NCBI GenBank assembly: GCA_032622095.1
Contig: CP136067.1
Location: 52,429,899-52,493,898, forward strand
DNA: 64,000 bases
Direction: 5' to 3'
Source of the DNA: Siphonodentalium dalli
Taxonomy: Eukaryota; Mollusca; Scaphopoda; Gadilida; Siphonodentaliidae
The position numbers and the translations under genes were made by a program. The notes under the pieces are model-generated. The model searched no databases. It was not told the DNA's origin and saw only the letters and a program-made list of their open reading frames with translations. Positions 12,984 through 25,035 of this stretch are shown piece after piece (within the stretch, counting starts at the first letter, position 1; every line of letters begins with the position of its first letter).

Positions 12984-14010
12984 TGGTCTCTACCACACGA
13001 TTTTGGTAAATATATGTAGCTGCACATACTTCACACAGTGTAGTCGCAAAATCAGTGAACGTATTTGTACATAAAGAGGGCCATGACTTCCAGAACAGGA
13101 CTCGCATTTAGTCAGGGTATACATGTATACATTGCATCATAATCGGGAATTGACGTTTCAGAATTGTCTTCCTTTAAAAAAAAATATACACATGTGACAC
13201 CAGTCAAATTGAATGAGTCTAAAGGTTGACTATTAACATGCACAGACATCACCCATGCAGATTATACTAGTATTACGTAATTGTTTTTATGCATCTAAAT
13301 TGCTAGTATAAAATCACATACTGCATGCAGGAACGAGGGGCGGCATGGTCGCATAATATTTGGACGAACACGATATCGCTCATGAAATTAGACATTTCTC
13401 AACATCATTCCTCCGTTTTACAAACCGCATACTGGCATTTTGCGTTGTTGTTACATTGTTTCCGGCAGACATTCCAGAGGCACGATCTCTTTCGTTTATA
13501 ACCACCTTTCTTACTACGAGAATCTTAATCGGCAAGCATGAGAATCAATTAAGCCGATCAATGGTCCACAATTCGAGGCATTTGTGTCAAACAATAGACA
13601 TTTATATCATACATTGTGTAGTAGCATACCTGATCGACCAGGCGAGATTTGTCCCCCGAGCCACGAACGCGTGTCTGTGCACCGATTAAATGTGTTAGAT
13701 TTTAGACCATTTGTTCACAGTATATAGACTAACACTTATAAGCAATGTAGCGACATTTACCCAATGAAGTTGTATATTGTTTCCGAACCGCGGTGGAGTT
13801 GGCGGGGCTACAGTGTGTACATCAGATTTATGGAGGCACTGTTTCAGTATGGATGACCATTGCTTATCCAAACGGGTACACCGTGGGGATTGACATAAAA
13901 TACCTTCAAATCTAATCGTTATTTTTCTTTAAATGTCCACATGGTGATCTTTAACCGATGAGCCTCGTATTGTACATATACTGCTAATACATAGTGCTAC
14001 ATACAATATC
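12984..14010. other. No recognisable feature
   Basis: The plus frame 13360-13689 (109 codons) has no family resemblance and may be chance. The part just above 12983 may still be decayed LINE. Confidence 0.4.
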
Positions 14011-14153
14011 CGCTAACTCAATATAGAATGTTCCAACCTTCAGTGTTTTAACATATGTATGGCATGCCAAGCATTTAGTTCTTCGCTAACTCAATAAAGA
14101 ACGTTCCGACCTTCAGCGTTTAACATATTTATGGCCTGTCAAGCAATTTGGTC
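14011..14153 (+). repeat. 73-bp tandem duplication
   Basis: cgctaactcaatatagaatg then ttccaaccttcagtgtttt then aacatatgtatggcatg occurs at 14011 and 14084 with small changes. Confidence 0.8.
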
Positions 14154-14779
14154 ACCTGTTGGATGTATTCTTCCTCTATTCTGTAATGCGTCCCATAATT
14201 TTTCATCGATTCAACTACAAACATTCAATTGTACTGCACTTGGCCGGCCAATGCAAAATATTGACGCGAGTTCCCTCATAAAATCCTTTCATCTAACGCG
14301 AGTATCCTTATCGGTCGCCACGAGTTTCAGTCAATTACATGCATCGACTTCGTATCAATGAATTCTTTATTGTCCCACAGCGAATAATAAGCTATAAAAT
14401 ATCGCGAATTTTATGGTGCGACTCTTAAACGGCAAGACGAAATTAATAATTCAGGTGCGCCAAATTCAACACCTTTGGCTGGCAGCGCAATATAAAACTC
14501 AGCCCTGTGTTCGCTTGGGAAAGAATCAGAACGAAGACATGCCGCGAAGCGCACTGATAAGTAGCATCACCTTCAACCCTTATATTCAGGAAGGGAGTGG
14601 TACGGTTTTTGGGTCATTGGTCATGGGTGTCTGGCAAAACTATTGACTTTGCTATCCAAAACACCTCGGGTCTTTAAAGTTACGCATTGTTTGGCCTGGT
14701 TTGGGTTCACTAAGACTAGCGTACAAGATTATTGTAATAATGATGATGATATTGCTATAACGATGGTTTTGGCTATATT

Positions 14780-15095
14780 TGCCAACATATGTTCGCACAA
14801 ATACGCACATAATCGACCTATAAATTGAAATAGGTACATAATTTGATTCTGAAATAAGTAGGTTATCGACTCATTCCCGTTATTTCGTTTTATGGCGCGG
14901 CCCACGGTGATAACACATGTTAAAGAGCGTACAGTCGTGAGTTGGCTTATTTGTGTCATTGGCCGCACATAATCTGCTTAGAATCGCATCTTTACGAGCC
15001 GATATTGTGACTAAAATGCTCTAATTTTCATCACATTATCGGCTCATAATTAAATAAGCAGTTAATGTGCGTTTTTTCGGAAGAACAGGCTGATA
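14780..15095 (+). mobile_element. Family F element
   Basis: caaatacgcacataatcgac at the left, gcagttaatgtgcgtttttt at the right, with the same internal landmarks as the copy at 768. A short indel removes part of the left interior. Confidence 0.75.
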
Positions 15096-15598
15096 TTTCC
15101 ACCATGATGTTCGTGCATATATTCTGTTTGTTATTCTCAATATAATTTTTATCAGAGAATAAACAGTATCAACCATTTGAATTACAACACATGCACAGCA
15201 TTCGCTTGTTGCTTGTCGTTTCAGTGACGAGTTTTCATAATGTATTTGAGCCATGTGCATCTGGAAGCCATGACCGATTCAAATGTATACGTGCAATAGC
15301 TCTAGAATCGTTCGTTCTTGATTCCGAACGACTTACTTATATTAATTAAAGTCTTGATAATCTTTATAAACCTTTTGGAATAAGTTGTATTTGTTATGGT
15401 GGCATACGTTGCCTAATAAAATCACATGACTTCAATGCAAAATGCTCTCTTGTTCGTGTAGATAGTACGTCAGGCTGCGTGAATATAGACATAGTCATAC
15501 ATCTCCTGTTTTATAGGAAAAGTCACCTCGAGCAATCTTCAATTAAAATGTTGCTGTGTGCATCCTTTGTTGGATTTACACAGCCAAGTAAAACGTAA

Positions 15599-15976
15599 TT
15601 AGTGGGGTCTTAATAAGAGCCGGAGTGAACGAGGATCTGAGGAACCTTTGAATAAAGTTACACACACCTGTTGCTTCACAAAAGAAACCTTTGAGCAGTG
15701 GACCTGTGGTGTATCAAACACAAGGGGTGTGCACACAATGACTGTTTGTTGTTTAGATAGATAAGATACATGGCAAGGATGAGGTGTGTTGTGTGCCGAG
15801 ATGTATGTGTTGTTGGACTTGGACCATAGACCTCGTTTGGTTGTGGAATCGCAGTAGTCCAGACAGTAAGACGCATAGTCCACGGTGTCGCCATATAAGT
15901 CGTTCAGCGATGAAATTGGGTCGGCGTCCAACAGTTCGATTCCAAGAGTGAAATTCAATGCAAGGGAAGATAACAC
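15599..15976 (-). CDS. Weak candidate coding segment of unknown function
   Basis: A minus-strand frame of 125 codons has a stretch with coding-like composition (LGIELLDADPISSLNDLYG, then DTVDYASYCLDYCDSTTKR, about 15800-15955). The later part is less convincing. I see no domain, no clear acceptor at the start and no recognisable neighbour exon. It may be an exon of a host gene or a chance frame. Confidence 0.2.
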   Translation of the reverse strand: MLSSLALNFTLGIELLDADPISSLNDLYGDTVDYASYCLDYCDSTTKRGLWSKSNNTYISAHNTPHPCHVSYLSKQQTVIVCTPLVFDTPQVHCSKVSFVKQQVCVTLFKGSSDPRSLRLLLRPH

Positions 15977-16394
15977 GATTTGTGTTTATTAGATGCTTCA
16001 TTGTGTATGGTGTTGCCTCTATGTGGACTTACATATATATACGCTAATAAAACTGACAGCGTAGTGATATGGCAAATCGGATGAAACCATGCCAAATTCA
16101 AAACTAACCATTTCACCAACCAACCAGCCAAACAAACCGAGCCAGGTATATCACTGTCGTCCACAACAAATTTGATATATAAAATAACTTGACTTTTATT
16201 AGCAATTTATTGTTATATAGTTCAATAAAAATAACAATCGTCTACTCTCAAGTTCAAAGGTAATCGATGTGCATATTAACAAATTATCGCCCCTTCGGAT
16301 GGCGATAACGTGACCACCACTTCCATGTTTCCTTCAGACTAATTGGTGACCAACCAGGAGCAGTCGCCTTCACATTGCTATAGACATATCCACC

Positions 16395-16440
16395 ACTACA
16401 TTCAATTCAGTTTATTGATATACTCGTCGTTATTTTGACA
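16395..16440 (-). mobile_element. Probable LINE 3' end (AATAAACTGAATTGAATG)
   Basis: Minus-strand aataaactgaattgaatg parallels aataaactgattgattg at the 3' end of the LINE at 61650-62345. It is probably the end of a related, severely truncated copy; 16440-16610 may be its 3'UTR. Confidence 0.35.
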
Positions 16441-16802
16441 TATAGAGTGGAATACAGTGTACAATGTCAAAATATGTTGGATTGTGCATGCGTGCAGTAC
16501 ATTATACATGTATGTATAAATACACGACGATATAATATAGGATATGTGGTCAGTAATCAGACGGTTTAGGTAGGTTTGGTATATAGTGCAAGAGGATACT
16601 GAATCCAACGTCTCCGCATTATCGAGAGGGCGCGGTCCTCAAAGTCATGGCTGGTGACATATGTTTAACCAGCGATGTATTTATTCGCGTCAATGGACTA
16701 ACTAACTCTTCTTCACACGAGTCTTTAAATGAGTAATTTTATGTGCTTGTAATGGTTTGGTGTTTTTTTTCTAGCTGACACTGTACACCTTTCGCATATT
16801 AA

Positions 16803-17107
16803 ACTACTACTGATAAGAATTACTAATAGCTAACAGTAGTCGTATAATGAACTACTACTGATAAAAAATTACTAATAGCTAACAGTAGTCGTATAATGAA
16901 CTACCACTGATAAAAATTACTAATAGCTAACAGTAGTCGTATAATGAACTACTAACAGTAGTCGTATAATGAACTACTACTGATAAAAATTACTAATAGC
17001 TAACAGTAGTCGTACAATGAACTACTACTGATAAAAATTACTAATAGCTAACAGTAGTCGTATAATGAACTACTACTGATAAAAATTACTAATAGCTAAT
17101 AGTAGTC
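16803..17107 (+). repeat. 48-bp tandem array, about 6 copies
   Basis: Unit: actactactgataaaaatta then ctaatagctaacagtagtcg then tataatga. One unit at about 16947 is internally deleted. The unit contains the near-mirror ctactg...cagtag. Confidence 0.95.
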
Positions 17108-18724
17108 GCAATGTTTTCGACGGTCGAAACACTTTTTCGCACAATTGACGAAAACTATTCCGCTTATACGTTCAAACTTCTTGTCACTCGCAGTAACATA
17201 TTGTTCTGTTTGTCGTGATTATTTTGTATTTATTTATGTTGTCATCAGGTCATAGCCAGTTGTAAGCTCGATTATTTCATGCAAAACCATGGATATGCTG
17301 GTAACATGACAACTGATACAAAGAACACAAATTCCAGTGATGTGTACCCTAATCGGAAATCTTATCAGTGGTAGTTCATTGTGCGAAATGAGTCTACTAC
17401 CTCCACACAAATGGTGCTCTCTCAAGCATGGAAGCGCTCGGCGGGTCAGCACTATCTCACTTCATTGGTCTCGTCATACTGATTATACGGGTACAATTTT
17501 CCAACAATCAGCCAAAGAGTTCGCGAGATAGAATGAAATATGCCAGGAAGAACTTTACATGCACTTATGTTTAGGTGTTTAATATGTTTCATCACTCTAA
17601 ATTCAGTTTGGTTCCTTGAACAATAATACTTAGTGACAATTCCATTTTGTGGAAAGTACGTGCCATGTAATATTTAACATGCAATGGATGACAAATATGT
17701 GACAACTAAACAACCATGTTAAGCAACAAACTATCAGAATAATTATGAAGTAGTAGAGATTTCCACACGGGGAATAACTCTACATAATAAAGTGATAAAA
17801 ATTCATATTGTTTTCTATCGAAATTCCAGAGAACTAATTCTCTTTATTATGGGGACTATAATCGGCGTGAAAGTAATCGCTGGTTGCATTGTCCTTAAAT
17901 GCTTTCAAAATATGTCAGCATCCGAAGCTTAAGATTTTCCTCTAATGCTCCTGCATTGTCCGCGGGTAACAAAGGATGAAAATAATAGATGCCTGCATAT
18001 TAAAATGAAATGTCTAATCATTGTGATTCAACGAAGTCGCATTCCTTCGTTTCAGCAATAGTCGATTATTTCCAGTGGAATAACTATAGCTTACATTCCA
18101 TACACAATATGCAGGAAAAGCATTGAACATTTTACACGTGTCATGTGAATATAGTTAGTGCAAAACAAAAGTGTACCCACGTAAAATTAGCCCGTCCGAA
18201 CCCAATGCTTTGAAATATATAGTTCGACCGATTAGAATATAATTACTGTAATTTTAGATTTATATGTTAGGAAAAGAAGGAGAGGACAAAGGGTGACACA
18301 AAAACGACAGCGTAACATAAAATTATACCTTTTAAAATAAATGTTGACATATCTACGATCAAAGGTTGTATAGTCGTCGAAATTATTTACAAGTCGTATT
18401 TATTGTGTCATCTTGAGTTCTTAGATATCTTGGGGCCTTAAAACAAATTTTATGTTATGTTTATTCGCACCCATTTCCTTAGTTTATTTTGAGTTTTCCC
18501 GCGCATGAGTAACTTCCTCTGCACGCCTAACTACGTGTATTTCTCTTCGGTATTAGCCAGGTTTAGTCCCGCGTACGTGTACCATGTGATGGATGTTACT
18601 ATATAATTGATATGAGATACTATTGGCGGTAAAGTCACATGGTTTTACGGCGCCATACCTACACGTCCATTGACATCGACCGAACGTACAGGATAACTTG
18701 TTAACAACATTATGTGGTGAAAAC
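17108..18724. other. No recognisable feature
   Basis: AT-rich. Frames at 17234-17531 on both strands overlap and show no coding character. No repeats shared with other parts noticed. Confidence 0.5.
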
Positions 18725-19365
18725 AAATCAAATCAAACCATTTAATCATGGAACGAGTCTGTTTGACTCTTGGTTCCGGCGATGGTACACATACCATATA
18801 TACATGTATACTATATATATATATACATATATATGTTTTCTAAATACATATATAGTTAGACAATTTATTGTGAGTTTAGTCCATAGATCGTGATCAAATT
18901 TCTGGTCTTCAGAATGAATGTCTATGATAATCTTAAATGCCTAACTCTATCTGCGGTCACCATGCACTGACTCCGGTAAATTGTTCCATAAATTATTATT
19001 AAGGGCATCTGTGAGAAAAATTACTTCCTGATTTCTCTGATTTTCTGATCTACTTGCAGTTTTACTGTTTTAACGAGTGCACTCTTGTGCTCCCATATAT
19101 TGCGCGCTCGAATAATGAATCAGGATCAATGTTGTGTGGTTCTGTTAGATTTTTATGCACCTCTATCATGTCTCCGCGAATCTTTCTGTATTTTATATAC
19201 ATCAAATTCGATAGAGTTAGACGGTCGTGGTCGGCGCAACCAAGGAACGAGCCTTGCGACTCTTTGGGCGGTTTCAGACTTTCTAGAGCTTTGGAATGCT
19301 TTAGTTTTGTTGTGCTCCAAACATTTTGGCAGTATTCTAAAACTGGTGAAATCTGCGACCACCGC
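18725..19365 (-). mobile_element. LINE ORF2 3' fragment (CR1/Jockey-like), minus strand
   Basis: Read on the minus strand, one frame gives EYCQNVWS...KALESLKPPKE...LTLSNLMYIKYRK then IRGDMIEVHKNLT and IDPDSLF...GSTRVHSLK. This is the thumb and C-terminal pattern LEYCxxVWSP...RRxRGDMIExxKIL...GSTRGHSLKL. Another frame at the same place gives RVARLVPWL, so at least one frameshift occurred. ALNNNLWNNLPESV (about 18975) is the WNSLPESVV motif. The 3' end, at low coordinates, carries GGTTTGATTTGATTTG repeats as its tail (18728-18745). Confidence 0.75.
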
Positions 19366-19879
19366 TACGCTTAATTGGCTTCAATCAATATAAGCGGAAG
19401 TTGGCAGAGGTAAATCCCATTACCACAATGCCTACATAGCGGTGGTCGTTCATTCGCTTATTAGAATATTCGATTATCTCTTTTGCAACAAGTTCCATAT
19501 GTTAAACATTGAACATTGGCCCAAGACTTCTAACCGGTTTTATCATGCATTAGGCGAAATGGTAACGTGGTGGAACCATGTGAATTCCGTTGCCAACGAC
19601 AACACATGTACGTGTGACTAAAGCTGGCTACTAACTAAATAATATATATCATATATATAATAGTATACGTCTACCAATTGCGTGTGCAATTATCGACAGA
19701 AAGAGTATAATCGAGCTATTTGTCACTATATTTTAAATACCATGCGCAAGCTACTATTATCATATAGTATCTTCGTGTACATGTAGTTTGAAACAAAACA
19801 TTTTTATCAGGTTTTGAATTTTGGTCGATCACCCACATATATCACCTTTGGTAAAGAGTGTTCATGTCTTCAGTACCCA

Positions 19880-19975
19880 TTAACACTTTCTATACTTAAT
19901 ACGCATTGACGAGTAGTTCCTTCAGGAAATGTCCAGATAATAAGTTGTAAAAACAACCATAGGGAAATTCTCAAA
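19880..19975 (+). mobile_element. Family E left part
   Basis: TTAACACTTTCTATACTTAA, then acgcattgacgagtagttcc, then cagataataagttg. It is the mirror of the right end of the nested E copy near 30161. The remainder is not recognisable. Confidence 0.55.
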
Positions 19976-20265
19976 TTGGAAATTCCGTGGCGTCGAAAAA
20001 TGTCACTAACTACACTCGACCATGCATATATATCGTACCAGGCTAACAAGAACCAATTCCATCCAACATGTTATCACATTTCACATTAAATACTGGTTAA
20101 AATAGCAAACTATCAGGACAATTTCAACCTACATTTGGTCTGAATTTCCAACTATTGTTGTTTTAGGCATGAAATTTATAACGTACAACCCCGACTGTCG
20201 CCATGTACGTCCGTGTCTATTAGTACTATTAGTGGATATTAGTACAACTGATACGACAGCATCAG

Positions 20266-20664
20266 TTAACCCTTCACCAAACAGAAGGGCCCTGTGCCAA
20301 TGCATTCTCTTATATATGCGTGTCGACCATAGGTCGCCTCGCATATATAAGAGAATGCATTGGCTTAACACATTAAAAATTATAAAATTGTTAAAGAATG
20401 TAAGAAAAAATGGTAAAAAGTGTTAAAAAAAGTTTTTTTTAGGCCAATGCATTCTCTTATATATGCGAGGCGACCTATGGTCGACTCGCATATATAAGAG
20501 AATGCATTGGCACAGGGCATAACTGTAACTATCACAATGTGGTCAAGGAGCCGGTTCCAATGATATCCATATTTGTATGGTTCTATTGAGACAGACCGAA
20601 GATATTTTAGGCTGTTGAAGCTTTATTTGGCCGGTTTTGGCCGGTTTGTTGGGTAAAGGGTTAA
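20266..20664 (+). mobile_element. Family A MITE, full length (399 bp)
   Basis: Bounded by TTAA with inverted ends (TTAACCCTTCACCAAACA, and TGTTGGGTAAAGGGTTAA). The TTAACCC start and TTAA target are typical of piggyBac-type elements. It contains two 69-nt near-perfect hairpins (20296-20364 and 20443-20511), separated by an AT-rich spacer and followed by a 150-bp arm with ccggttttggccgg. No coding. Confidence 0.9.
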
Positions 20665-22084
20665 TATCCGGACTTTGTCGATGATACATACGTTGAAGAC
20701 CACATAACAGATATAGGTAAATGTAAGAATATGCATGATTCGTATCACTGACTTAGTAATTGAGATTTAAAACGAATAGAATCAACACTATAACTTGCTG
20801 ATGAACATACGATAAGGATATATCATCGTGTGTGTAATTTAGTTATCCATACATAATTGTGTCCATAACTCAATCACCGCGAGCCTAATTAAGGTGATTA
20901 AGAAATTAAGCAATTAAGAGGTATTTTATCATAGGGTGTTACCCTGTAGCATGGATAATTGTCTGATATCTCACGTGGGAACGTGCTGCGTACCCATCAA
21001 ACCATGTACACTCATGTCAATCAAGTGTTCGCAAGCATATAATGTCATGGTGATTAAGATATAACTAGTCTGTATAGTATGTAATCTTCCGCAATTATCT
21101 TAAATTATTTAATCCTGAATGTGTACGACTAACATTGATAAACGAGAAGAAATGTTATATGTATATACATGTATATTATAAGGTCGATCATATATATTTA
21201 CACGCCAACCACGCGTCTACTATATATAATATATTTTCTGCTTTCGCAGTCAAACTGCTCATTCTTGGTATTCCCATGCACTAATCACAAATATTTTACT
21301 ATATTGGCCGGCGTCACACGTACCACAGTTGTGATGTCGTAATTGGCGTTGCCTTACTATGGTGCAGATTGTTGATAATCGTCCGTCATACATATTCTGG
21401 TATATACATTTAGATATGTCGCGTTTTTCCACAGTTAGCCACATACACATGTATCAGCCTTACATTTCCTCTCCAGCATTTATAGACAACATAAAAAGCG
21501 GATCGTTTGCACATTAATTGTTTTAGGCAAGCTTCCGATGCCGTCTGATGAACATGTTTGTAGCAAAAAATTATGTTAGAGGGTATTACTGGAAATTGTT
21601 TCAAGTTTTTACCGAATATTTTAAACAAATGTTAAATCTTAGGTTGTAATCGATGAATATTAATCGAATATTTACCATATGTTATCTGGTGTTTTACATG
21701 GTGAGAATGTCTCATCTTTTCTTTTCGGAATTTACGCAAATGATTTGGAATCGTTTTTTTTATCACATACAGTACTCCATGTTTGAACTTTTGGAAAACG
21801 ATTCTTTAAAGAAATAGGCTAACTACTATAAGAATTACAAATTAACGGGAATTTTTTGAGAAATCATTTTATGTATCTAGGGATTCAACTTAAAAGTACA
21901 AATAAGTTCTCGCCTGGATAATAAAGGAGTTAGCATCTAAGGCCAAAACGAGCTAATATATAAGTGAAAAGAAACGAAGTTGAGTAGAAATCAACCCCCA
22001 GTAAGATGTAATGGGTTATTGAGAAAGACATGCAGACGCATTGCTAATTGAGCGAGTAAAGCTAGATATGTCCAGTTTTGTCCA
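20665..22084. other. No recognisable feature
   Basis: AT-rich sequence with short random frames. Confidence 0.5.
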
Positions 22085-22175
22085 GTTTTGGTGCAGGAAA
22101 TATACGTTATGCATTTGTAACCTGGTTACCCAGTAACTGGTTACAAATGCGTCGTATTTTTTTTCTGCACCAAAA
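22085..22175. repeat. Hairpin of about 91 nt
   Basis: ttttggtgcaggaaatatac then gcatttgtaacctggttac pairs with gtaactggttacaaatgcg then ttctgcaccaaaa. The loop is only a few bases. Confidence 0.8.
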
Positions 22176-22670
22176 TCTGCCATATATGAGTAAAGCAGCG
22201 TGCGATACATAATTGTACCACCGTAACTATGACGGTCAATTGTCACCAATCTGCACCACAGTAACATAACACATCTATTATGTCATCGCAACTGTGGCAG
22301 GGGTGACTCCGCCCATTATCGTCAAAATATACACAGTTCAACACAGTTTTATATGTTCGTGATTTAAATTTAAGTAACGCTGAAGGGGTCACTCTCACCA
22401 AAAATAGTGCTGAAGCCTGAAGGGTACGCATGTTTTGAAAATTGCTTAAAGGAACACAGGGTTTGTGATCGGCGCCCATCAGCAGTTCGTTTTCAGTTCA
22501 TCTTAATATTCCTTGGAAAATATACAATGGTTATCAAACAGAAATCTCGACAGACACAAAAACTAAAAGTCATTTAGAACGAGATTTCAAAACCAGTGTA
22601 CCCTTCAGCACATTTTCAAAACCTGTGTACCCTTCAGCACTTTTGTTTTGGTGACCCCTTGTTACGCCGA

Positions 22671-24176
22671 GTATGTAGTAACTGACGAGTTTTGTGGTAG
22701 CCCACGAGTTATGTACTAACAATCGACGAGTTTTGTGGTAGCTCACGAGTTTTGTAGTAAAATTGACGAGTTATGTAGTAATTTCAGGTTAAGAGTTTTG
22801 TAGTAAAATATCGACGAGTTTTGTAATAAAAAACAAGCTTACGAGTTTATTCTTAATACCATGTTATATTGACAATACATAATACAATTATCTATCTATC
22901 TAGCCTTGCCCACCACACATAACACATTCACCACCCCTGGGTCAACGTCACGCACGAACGCCATCGTCTTAGTACCCCATGCAGAGCTAAAAGATAACAT
23001 TAAAACTGACAAACACAACTTCTCTATGTCAACAACCAGTAATCAAACTAAATGAACTCACATATTTGAACCCGGATCTGGTAACACACACACAAAAAAC
23101 AAACAATTTAAACATATATATATACCATCTTGTTGTTATAATAACGTGTGTAATTATATGGGGAGAGGGGCTATCTAAGTTGTATAACTTGTGCCCCAAT
23201 CCCATTTGTACATAAATGATACAATAAAATATGTTTAAACTAAAAAAAAAAATTAAAAAAAAAAAAAACATACTCTCGTGTTCCTTACTTTATGTATCCC
23301 TCATTGGTTGACCAGTTTGTGGGAGAGCTTACCAGCAACAAATGGACTGACTGTCCACTATTACTGTCACATGAACTGTTCACGTTTTTTCTTTGATTTT
23401 TCAACTACATGTATTATAATTGAATATGCAGAATGTTACTTTGTCAAATCACATGGGTATCCACAAGAACGAACCAAGAACCAAGAGGTGGCGTAGAGTT
23501 GTCTATATTGCAAAAACAAAGTGAAACGATTATTAGTAACAATAACTGTATGGTACGCATGCATGACTCGCGCTCTCTTTTGTTTCACGGCTACTGTTGG
23601 TTGCGTTTATTTCTTAGAGTGCACAAGCCGCGAATCCATTATGCACTGAGAGAAAAATGACGAACCACATTTGGTTTTCCACCAAGATAGATAGTTTATT
23701 CTATTTCACCAATACAACATGGTATTAAGAAATAGGACGCGACGTCTGACGTAATGGGGGCCAGGTTCAAGTTAATAACATGGCCATAGTACTTCTAGGT
23801 ACGAAGTTTGGCTCAGATCTGATGAGAAACGACGCAGCAGTGACGAGGGACCAACATCAAGTTGAGCTACAACGTCATTAACGTCCACCACACAAACACT
23901 TACACAAAAAAACATTGCATTTACTATATACGATTTTATTAAGTCCAAACCCGCCTTTGAAACTGACTAAAAATTGTTGCTACAAAACTCGTTAGCTTGT
24001 TTTTTATTACAAAACTCGTCGATATTTTACTACAAAGCTCGTAACCCAAATTACTACATAACTCGTCGATTTTACTACAAAACTCGTGCGCTACCACAAA
24101 ACTCGTCGATTAGTATATACTACATACCTCATGCGCTACCACAAAACTCGTCAGTTACTACATAACTCGGCGTATC
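22671..24176. mobile_element. Family H element (1.5 kb) with arrayed subterminal repeats
   Basis: Termini GTTACGCCGAGT and ACTCGGCGTATC are inverted. Both arms (22671-22850 and 23974-24176) are long inverted repeats built of short direct units of the form acgagttttgtagtaaaa. ACCCCTT flanks both sides (22664-22670 and 24177-24183), and removing H restores the G end. The centre holds a probable LINE 3' end with poly(A) and no transposase. The arm arrays look like multiple binding sites for a transposase supplied in trans. Confidence 0.8.
23130..23272 (+). mobile_element. Possible LINE 3' end with poly(A)
   Basis: The sequence cttgtgccccaatcccat, then acaataaaatatgtttaaac, then a 35-base A-rich run (23239-23272) looks like the 3'UTR and poly(A) end of a retrotransposed transcript. 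It lies inside transposon H. No coding part is recognisable upstream. Confidence 0.4.
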
Positions 24177-24651
24177 ACCCCTTCAGCTTAAATAACACCT
24201 TCAACGATTAACACACATTTTTGACTTATAGAAAAATGTGAGTTACCTGTTGGTGTAATAATAAACCCTATGACCATGCACACGACACAAGGCCCCCGTG
24301 TTCCACCACACGTCATTGGTGGGAGACATGGCGATCCAATTCCGATTGTTTTAGTACGGATAATCCCGAGTTTATACGTCTTATTCGATTTACACAGCGG
24401 TTTGGGTCATGTCAACAATCGACGGGTCAAGCGGTATACGGCCTTTCACAGGAGAGCATGTTATTCCTAATTTATTCTGATATAAATTAAGACGCACCAA
24501 CAAATTCAGAAACTAAAATTGGCCAATAAACCCGCGAAATCTTTATAAACGGCCTGCATATGTTCCGGAAAAGACTTATTGAAATGTGAAATGACAGATA
24601 TTATCGTACTGGAATGATAACCGGTCCCGATTACGTAGTATAGTACAGGGT

Positions 24652-24815
24652 TGGGGTAATTGTAATTTGTAATTGTAATTGAATGTAATTAATTACATTT
24701 TCCCAAGTAATTGGATGTAATTTGTAATTGAAGGTTTTTTCAATTACATGTAATTGAATGTAATTAATTACATTGAGAAAAGGGGTGTAATTTCAATTAC
24801 ATTTCAATTACATTC
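24652..24815. repeat. TAATTG-rich palindromic repeat
   Basis: A dense run of gtaattg / caattac units follows cagggttggggtaattg. Several perfect mirrors occur (atgtaattaattacatt). The CAGGGTTGGGG start resembles hAT-type ends, but no matching right end is present, so the family is open. Confidence 0.6.
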
Positions 24816-24974
24816 CAAAAATACAGACCAATATAACAAGTTAACACATCAGCATTTGTATCTGAAATGTGACATGACTATGATATGTTAATATAGTATC
24901 AGGTAAAACACTTGGTTACTAACTTACTTGACTAGTGTTATACACGTGGGGTCATTATCCTCATATATCCTCAT

Positions 24975-25035
24975 AAAGTCTTGACTGCTAAAAACGCTCT
25001 TTATACTAAAGAGCGTTTTTAGCAGTCAAGACTTT
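24975..25035. repeat. Perfect 61-nt hairpin at the E boundary
   Basis: aaagtcttgactgctaaaaa then cgctctt, a 7-base centre tatacta, and the exact mirror aagagcg then tttttagcagtcaagacttt. It abuts and overlaps the left end of element E. Confidence 0.9.

Larger units (their letters stand above)
22379..24187. mobile_element. Family G element with 9-bp duplication, split by H
   Basis: Starts GCTGAAGGGGTCACTCTCACC and ends ggtgACCCCTTCAGC once H is removed. Flanks TTAAGTAAC (22370-22378) and TTAAATAAC (24188-24196) match at 8 of 9 bases. Inside the ends, gtgctgaagggtac-type repeats recur in inverted order. A 9-bp duplication is typical of Mutator-like (MULE) transposons. No coding. Confidence 0.75.

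Noticed and set aside
19054-19393. Plus-strand frames of 102 and 106 codons
   Set aside because: They are antisense to a recognisable LINE ORF2 fragment on the minus strand.
24652-24815. hAT element starting CAGGGTTGGGG
   Set aside because: The left end is suggestive but no mirrored right end or 8-bp duplication could be found, so it is listed only as a repeat.
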